Virus record (IMG/VR): IMGVR_UViG_3300033388_001490
Span: 1 to 43,168 of that record
Origin: a virus
DNA length: 43,168 nt
Reading direction: 5' to 3' (one strand)
This document shows, one piece after another, positions 38,634-43,168 of the stretch. Within the stretch, counting starts at the first letter, position 1. Each line of letters starts with the position of its first letter. The translations under genes and the position numbers were made by a program. The notes under the pieces were generated by a model, which saw only the letters and a list, made by a program, of their open reading frames with translations, had not been told where the DNA came from and ran no database searches.

Positions 38634-40101
38634 TGTTACTTTATTTTGGGGAGGTACAGGCACGCAGGCTGACGCTGTTGCTATTCCGGGGATTGTCAAT
38701 AATACTTGGCTGCTCTTTAACAGCCCATCAGATTCCATGACAGCTAATGGCGGGGCGTTAATAGCATCTGAAACAGGTGTAACCGCCGTGTCTGGTGCTT
38801 TCACTACCGTAACTAAAATAGGGGCCTTTGCGGGCCTGTCTGTTATCGCCGATATGTATATGTACGTTTCTGCAACCGGAGGGACGTCAGATTTAGAGTA
38901 TTATGAGATTCAGTCTGTTGATAGTGATGATGTTATCACAGTAGAAACAGTTGGTACACTAGAAGGAGGGACGTTAGTCACTGCCGAAACTATTACATTC
39001 TCAGTTGGCGGAGCTGGCGATATAAGCTCTAACACAGGCGGGGATACAGACTTGCAAGATCAGATGGACTTTATCGGTGTGAGACTGAGTGGTTCGCATA
39101 ATTTCGACATTCTAATGAACCGCGACTGCACGATTGATACCACTGTTGACATAGACGCTATCTCAGGCTCAGCCACAACAAGAGTGCGTGTTATCGGGTC
39201 TGATAGCGATTTCGAGGATGACGGGACGCAGGTTGAGATAACAACTACAAGCACACTGGCCAATGGTCTTGTAAAGTTTTTCGATGAATCAGATTACACT
39301 TTATGGAAGAACTTTGATTTTAATGGCGGAGGAAAAGATGCTTCCCGAGCCGTATATGGAGTTTTCAACCCAAGTACCGAGACATCATCTATATTTCATG
39401 TTTTTGAGGAATGTAAATTTCGAGGAGCGTCGAACGATGGGGCAATATTTAGGTCAGGGGCACAAACTTTCGCAAATTGTGAGTTTGACCTGAACGGAAG
39501 ATATGGGATAAATAGTTTTAGCGGTTCCAGCATGGTGTTTGAATCGTGTGTTTTCTCAAATAACGATAATCATGGAGCGTTTATCGACGGCCCAACTTCT
39601 GTGTTCAATCACTGTATATTCCCAGATAACGGAGGTAGTGGGTTAAATATCGACGATGGGGGAGATAACGCCCGGATAGATCATTGTGTTTTCTTCGGTA
39701 ATGCTGTAAGTGGACTTCGTCTTGATATTCTCGCTGACAAAACAGTAGTGGTGAATTGTTCATCAATCAACAATCTTGGCGTAGGATATGACCTTGACGG
39801 AGATGCTATCAGGCCGATTCTTTTATTCAGGAATAACCACAGCAAAGATAACCTTTTTGTGGCCGATAAAGATGGAGCCACAAGCCATTGTTCTGAAACT
39901 GCCACTCTAGCAGCTTTCTTAGTATTTAGTTCAGGAAGTAATATAACCGGCGATCCGTTATTTACAGACTTTATTCCTGCCGCTGGTAGCCCACTAATCG
40001 ACGCAGGCGTAGGCGGCACAGGTGATACCATCGGAGCTCTTGCCGCTACAGCAGGCGGAGCGGGTGGCGGGGTGATGCCGATGACGGGACTAATATCATA
40101 A
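38626..40101 (+). CDS. Parallel beta-helix spike-like protein
   Basis: A 491-residue protein with an N-terminal beta domain (residues 1-120) and a right-handed beta-helix of about ten turns (FEECKFRGASNDGAIFRSG, FANCEFDLNGRYGINSFSG, FESCVFSNNDNHGAFIDG, FNHCIFPDNGGSGLNIDDG, IDHCVFFGNAVSGLRLD). Each turn has an N/C-x-x-F ladder. The DPLFTDFIPAAGSPLIDAG ending is a choice-of-anchor/pectate-lyase-like cap seen in secreted and phage beta-helices. Likely receptor binding or polysaccharide cleavage. No catalytic residues can be named. Confidence 0.78.
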   Translation: MADVTLFWGGTGTQADAVAIPGIVNNTWLLFNSPSDSMTANGGALIASETGVTAVSGAFTTVTKIGAFAGLSVIADMYMYVSATGGTSDLEYYEIQSVDSDDVITVETVGTLEGGTLVTAETITFSVGGAGDISSNTGGDTDLQDQMDFIGVRLSGSHNFDILMNRDCTIDTTVDIDAISGSATTRVRVIGSDSDFEDDGTQVEITTTSTLANGLVKFFDESDYTLWKNFDFNGGGKDASRAVYGVFNPSTETSSIFHVFEECKFRGASNDGAIFRSGAQTFANCEFDLNGRYGINSFSGSSMVFESCVFSNNDNHGAFIDGPTSVFNHCIFPDNGGSGLNIDDGGDNARIDHCVFFGNAVSGLRLDILADKTVVVNCSSINNLGVGYDLDGDAIRPILLFRNNHSKDNLFVADKDGATSHCSETATLAAFLVFSSGSNITGDPLFTDFIPAAGSPLIDAGVGGTGDTIGALAATAGGAGGGVMPMTGLIS

Positions 40102-40424
40102 TGCCAAACAAAGCCATAACATTAAGCCAGTTAAAGCATCCGACACCAAGGCCGGATAATAGGCCCAGTTCGTCAAGGCGCGGATATGGGGCAAGATGGC
40201 AGAAAGCCCGTATGTTCTGGCTTATATCGCATCCTTTATGTGTTATGTGCAAAAAAGAGGGGTTTGTAAAGGTTGCATCCGTAGTCGATCACAAAATCCC
40301 TCACAAAGGCGATATGCAAAAATTCTGGGATCGATCCAATTGGCAAAGCTTATGCGTACCTCACCACAATCAAAAAACAGCCCGAGAAGATGGCGGGTTT
40401 GGACATAAAACTAATTTAAGATAA
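40101..40424 (+). CDS. HNH endonuclease, terminase-associated type
   Basis: A 107-residue nuclease of the HK97 gp74 kind: SSSRRGYGARWQKARMFWLISHPLCVMCKKEG, ASVVDHKIPHKGD (HNH His), FWDRSNWQSLCVPHHNQKTAREDGGFG. Such proteins work with the terminase in specific DNA cutting. It lies 2.8 kb before the window end, which would be just upstream of the terminase if the genome is circular. The usual CHN is HHN here, a small variation. TAATG joins it to the spike gene. Confidence 0.88.
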   Translation: MPNKAITLSQLKHPTPRPDNRPSSSRRGYGARWQKARMFWLISHPLCVMCKKEGFVKVASVVDHKIPHKGDMQKFWDRSNWQSLCVPHHNQKTAREDGGFGHKTNLR

Positions 40425-40434
40425 AGGAAATATT

Positions 40435-40767
40435 ATGAACAGACGACAATTTTGCAAAAATTCAATACTTGGGGTGTCAGCGTTGGCTATTTCAGGCTCG
40501 GCGATAGCCAGTAGCAAAGGCGAATTTCAACGAATCAATGATGGAGTTAGACTTCTTAGGGGCAATAAAAACATGGAAATCACATGTATTGACCTCGGAG
40601 AAGTTATTAATGGGTTTAATTATGATGTAATTGATTGTGAGGTCGTATCTGGAAATGGAACTAAGAACATTAAGTTAAATCCCACCAAAGAAGATTTTAC
40701 TATAGAGTTCCCTGATGGATCGATTTGGAGGTCAGATTGCATCCGCAAAAGAATAACTAATTTTTAA
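40435..40767 (+). CDS. Tat-signal exported protein
   Basis: A 110-residue protein with a twin-arginine signal: R3-R4-Q-F-C-K followed by a mildly hydrophobic stretch (SILGVSALAISGSAIA) and a likely AxA cleavage site near 26. The mature part is polar and beta-prone (ITCIDLGEVINGFNYDVIDCEVVSG). Phage Tat substrates are rare; possible roles are envelope modification or lysis. No family recognised for the mature part. Confidence 0.68.
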   Translation: MNRRQFCKNSILGVSALAISGSAIASSKGEFQRINDGVRLLRGNKNMEITCIDLGEVINGFNYDVIDCEVVSGNGTKNIKLNPTKEDFTIEFPDGSIWRSDCIRKRITNF

Positions 40768-40779
40768 GGAATAGAAATC

Positions 40780-41181
40780 ATGGCAGACGGCGACCAAACA
40801 ATAGTATTGACAAGCGAAACGCCCTATGATGGGTTAAATAAGATAAAAGACGCTAATGTATGGGAAATGGTGATAACGGCGACATTCGATGCCGACGATA
40901 CCACCGCATTAAGTCTCCCAATTCCGTTTAATGGTATACTGAGACATATCACGTTTTTTGTACCACAGACTACAACATCAAGAACAAAGCAACTACAGAT
41001 TAACGATAATGGCGATAATAACATATTCGATACAGGTGCTTTGGCTCATGTAGCAGGGGCAGCGACATATAATTATAATATTGATGAACCGCTATCAGGG
41101 ATAATAGACGCCGTAGTTACTATCGCTGGTACGCTCGGCGGCTCTGGCGTGGCAATGGTGATAACCCTAAGAGGCATATAA
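40780..41181 (+). CDS. Small beta-rich protein, 133 aa
   Basis: A 133-residue acidic beta-sandwich-like protein (TFDADDTTALSLPIPFNGILRHITFFVPQTTT, VDAVVTIAG-like repeats). It resembles small phage structural proteins placed near spikes. TAATG overlap with the LamG gene suggests a shared product set. Unknown function. Confidence 0.6.
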   Translation: MADGDQTIVLTSETPYDGLNKIKDANVWEMVITATFDADDTTALSLPIPFNGILRHITFFVPQTTTSRTKQLQINDNGDNNIFDTGALAHVAGAATYNYNIDEPLSGIIDAVVTIAGTLGGSGVAMVITLRGI

Positions 41182-41768
41182 TGCGAAAGCAAGCCAGACA
41201 CCCACAATTCAGCGATAAGGGATTAGTAGCTCATTACAAGCTATATGCAGGGCTTAACGCTACTGCTAAGGTATTTGATTATTCATTAGGTGGATTTACC
41301 GGAGTTCCGGCAGGTACAGATATTGCTCCGGCATATCCTGGGTTTTTGTTTAATGGGACTGATGACGAGATCGGCATAGCAACAGGTCCATCCAGCGTCA
41401 GCACGGTTCTTATATGGGTTAAACCTGATGATGTGGCTGGGGTAGATTTAGCAATGAACCTGAACGATACTGATCGCTTATCTATCGACACAGGAACATT
41501 AACAAAGGCCGGATTCGCAGGCGGAACGACGGTATTGTATACTGATGGGATAGCATCTACGACAGTTACAGCAAATTGGCACTTAGTAGGCATAACAGAT
41601 ACAGTAGCTAAAGACGCATCAAGTAATGCGAAGATTGGTAATTTCGACCCCTTCCAGTTCATGGCAGGCAAGATCGGCGAAACAATGCTATTCGATAGAG
41701 TATTGACACCCGCCGAGATGAAGAGTATATATGAATTAACTAAATGGCGATACCCGAACAATAATTAA
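41181..41768 (+). CDS. LamG/concanavalin-like protein
   Basis: A 195-residue protein. LVAHYKLYAGLNATAKVFDYSLGGFTGVPAG, FLFNGTDDEIGIATGPSSVSTVLIWVKPDD, WHLVGIT and GKIGETMLFDRVLTPAEMKSIYELTKW follow the LamG/jellyroll lectin pattern (YKL.....D.S...G, F.G......I, W.H......, I....LFDRALT..EI..LY). Likely a carbohydrate-binding part of a virion appendage. Confidence 0.75.
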   Translation: MRKQARHPQFSDKGLVAHYKLYAGLNATAKVFDYSLGGFTGVPAGTDIAPAYPGFLFNGTDDEIGIATGPSSVSTVLIWVKPDDVAGVDLAMNLNDTDRLSIDTGTLTKAGFAGGTTVLYTDGIASTTVTANWHLVGITDTVAKDASSNAKIGNFDPFQFMAGKIGETMLFDRVLTPAEMKSIYELTKWRYPNNN

Positions 41769-41785
41769 GATAAAGGAAAATGATT

Positions 41786-42091
41786 ATGAATGAGCAAGTA
41801 AAAGAAATCCTAGAGTGGTACGAAGTACAGAGGTTCAATATTTTCGACAGCGAATCGCCGGAGTTATTTGAAGCCCTTAAGAGTGCCTATGAATCCCCCC
41901 TCCCCCGCAAAGAAGTAATAAGCATACAGCCGGGAGATGTGGTAGCGGTAATGTATCCAGGGTCGCTTAGTACTAAAGTCTCGATTTGTCTCAAAGAACA
42001 AATTAGAGAGATATTTCCTCGCACTGACGTTATCATACTTGAAGATGGCATGTCCCTAGAAGTATACAGAGAGCAGGTGAAAGATGGCTAG
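41786..42091 (+). CDS. Hypothetical acidic protein
   Basis: Started at the ATG at 41786, eight bases after AAGGA (an ATG two codons before is too near). The 101-residue product has an acidic helix start (MNEQVKEILEWYEVQRFNIF) and PGDVVAVMYPGSLSTKVSICLKEQI, an alpha/beta layout. No family recognised. Confidence 0.58.
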   Translation: MNEQVKEILEWYEVQRFNIFDSESPELFEALKSAYESPLPRKEVISIQPGDVVAVMYPGSLSTKVSICLKEQIREIFPRTDVIILEDGMSLEVYREQVKDG

Positions 42092-42257
42092 GAATAAGTT
42101 GAGCTATAACGAAGGGCCTTGTCCGATGTACGATTGCGATTACTACAAGGACATTTCAGAGATGTGCCCCCATTGCACAAATTGGGCTTATCATCCTGAT
42201 TATGGCACGAAAACCATTCCAGAAGGCGAAAAAGCGACAATAAGGAGCGTAGCATGA
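42084..42257 (+). CDS. Cys-rich mini-protein, 57 aa
   Basis: MARNKLSYNEGPCPMYDCDY start, then MCPHCTNWAYH: two Cys pairs, probably one zinc. Overlaps neighbours by 8 and 4 bases (ATGA). Shows that zinc mini-proteins are not limited to the early block. Unknown function. Confidence 0.62.
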   Translation: MARNKLSYNEGPCPMYDCDYYKDISEMCPHCTNWAYHPDYGTKTIPEGEKATIRSVA

Positions 42258-42496
42258 TTAAAGACATAGGCATAGAAGGGCTGAGGTGCCCACCCTTGCA
42301 TTTAGAAACGCATGGAAGCATCCGAAGGTTCAATAAAGCTATGTCTATAGCTAAAGAAAGAGTAAATAGACTGAATATGGGCGAAGTTGTCATATTAGAG
42401 CAAGGGAGCAAAATAGAGTTCATAGACGTTACAACAGCGGATGACACCGAACGTAAGTTTATACCATGTATGACAGGCAATCAAGGAACAATGTAA
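42254..42496 (+). CDS. Hypothetical protein, 80 aa
   Basis: An 80-residue product with helical centre (SIRRFNKAMSIAKERVNRLNM) and a strand pair (GEVVILEQGSKIEFIDVT). ATGA overlap upstream, TAATG downstream. No function recognised. Confidence 0.58.
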   Translation: MIKDIGIEGLRCPPLHLETHGSIRRFNKAMSIAKERVNRLNMGEVVILEQGSKIEFIDVTTADDTERKFIPCMTGNQGTM

Positions 42497-42786
42497 TGAG
42501 CTTACAGATAACAATGAAAAGCCCATCAGGTATGGAAGCCGTCGCAAGGAACGCTGGCGGTAAGTGGTCTGTTGGCGATAGGGTTATGGTGTATATTAAC
42601 GATAACTGTATCGGCATGGGCGATGACACATGCAAGCCTGCCATCATAAAGAAGCTGTATAAACGTGACACCGAGACAGGTGTTAGGGAATTTGCAGATG
42701 TTCTTTTCGATGGTTCAGACAAAGTAAGCGAAGGGTATTACAGTATGTTCTTCAATGAGATAATAACCATTAAAGATAAAGGATAA
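42496..42786 (+). CDS. Hypothetical protein, 96 aa
   Basis: Started at the ATG at 42496 that overlaps the previous stop (TAATG) with AAGGA upstream; a longer form from 42466 would overlap more. The 96-residue product is beta-rich (RVMVYINDNCIGMGDDTCKPAIIKKLYKR) and could be an SH3-like barrel. No function recognised. Confidence 0.58.
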   Translation: MSLQITMKSPSGMEAVARNAGGKWSVGDRVMVYINDNCIGMGDDTCKPAIIKKLYKRDTETGVREFADVLFDGSDKVSEGYYSMFFNEIITIKDKG

Positions 42787-42790
42787 GACA

Positions 42791-42982
42791 ATGGGCCCAG
42801 TAGAAAGCAGGAAAGCACAAGAGATGATAGCGAATGCTATCATTGACCCAGCAATGAAAGAGATGGTTAAACTTCACTATGAAGTGTATAAAGAGTATCT
42901 TCAAGCAGGATTCAATGAAGATCAAGCATTGAGTATGACCAAAGCATTGTGTCAACTCGGAAAGAGTAGTGACAATGACTAA
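42791..42982 (+). CDS. Small helical protein, 63 aa
   Basis: A 63-residue helical protein (SRKAQEMIANAIIDPAMKEMVKLHYEVYKEYLQAGFNEDQALSMTKAL). The FNEDQALSM end resembles a short helical hairpin seen in small phage proteins. Unknown function. Confidence 0.58.
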   Translation: MGPVESRKAQEMIANAIIDPAMKEMVKLHYEVYKEYLQAGFNEDQALSMTKALCQLGKSSDND

Positions 42983-42990
42983 ACAAAATA

Positions 42991-43104
42991 ATGAGCGAAG
43001 TAATAATATACAATCTAACGGGATACCACCTGTTGGCTATCGGAGTCTTCATATGCACAGTCGTATATGCAGTCCAATGGTTCATCAGGCGACCCTGGCA
43101 TTAA
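42991..43104 (+). CDS. Short membrane protein, 37 aa
   Basis: MSEVIIYNLTGYHLLAIGVFICTVVYAVQWFIRRPWH-type product with one membrane span (about 10-30) and a basic end. No good ribosome site is seen, so it is a weaker call. Position just before the window end/terminase and a single span fit a small holin-like or accessory membrane protein. Confidence 0.42.
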   Translation: MSEVIIYNLTGYHLLAIGVFICTVVYAVQWFIRRPWH

Positions 43105-43168
43105 CCGACCGTAGGCGTCCTCTTTAAGGGGGGCGGGTCAAATCTCTATCGATTGTAAGCTTAAAGAC

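Noticed and set aside
1-43168. CRISPR arrays, IS elements, attachment sites
   Set aside because: No regularly spaced repeats, transposase motifs, or integrase with an adjacent att-like repeat were found by eye.

Overview
The window is a tailed double-stranded DNA phage (Caudoviricetes). The late genes follow the HK97/lambda-type siphovirus order: small and large terminase, portal, S49-type protease, HK97-fold capsid protein, head-tail joining proteins, tail terminator, tail tube, tail chaperones with a programmed frameshift, and tape measure. There is no sheath or baseplate set, so the tail should be long and non-contractile. AAGGA/GGAG ribosome sites, sigma70-type promoters, a lipobox lipoprotein and a twin-arginine signal suggest a diderm bacterial host. 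The host phylum cannot be fixed from the sequence. I see no integrase, no CI-like repressor, no DNA polymerase or helicase, and no confident endolysin.

Layout. 37-20238 (+): packaging, head and tail genes, ending at an intrinsic terminator (20283-20309). Two long proteins sit between the head-tail joining genes and the tail terminator: a beta-helix protein and a calcineurin-like metallophosphoesterase. A methyltransferase-glycosyltransferase fusion sits just after the capsid genes. 20308-37857 (-): about 45 small early genes packed with ATGA/TAATG overlaps. They include an ERF annealing protein with a YqaJ-type exonuclease, a winged-helix replication-type protein, a PAPS-reductase-like PP-loop protein, two Lar-like proteins, two HNH nucleases, a possible PD-(D/E)XK nuclease and many Cys-rich mini-proteins. 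38074-43104 (+): a second rightward block with a beta-helix spike-like protein, a terminase-type HNH nuclease, a Tat-signal protein, a LamG-like protein and small proteins. If the window is one circular genome, this block runs straight into the terminase. The whole genome would then be two transcription units diverging from 37858-38073 and converging at about 20.3 kb.

The most unusual part is 34.1-36.5 kb on the minus strand. Between 36481 and 35780 lie about 650 bases without a convincing gene but dense in stem-loops. They include a 6+6 bp pseudoknot and a tRNA-like cloverleaf with a 10-base anticodon loop. A promoter is placed so that transcription would start at the first base of the first stem. 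This looks like a large structured phage RNA of the GOLLD/ROOL kind, or a new class. Two more pseudoknot-capable leaders lie nearby, at 35645-35726 (upstream of an HNH gene) and 34111-34234. All stems, promoters and small genes were read by hand. No folding program, covariance model or homology search was run.
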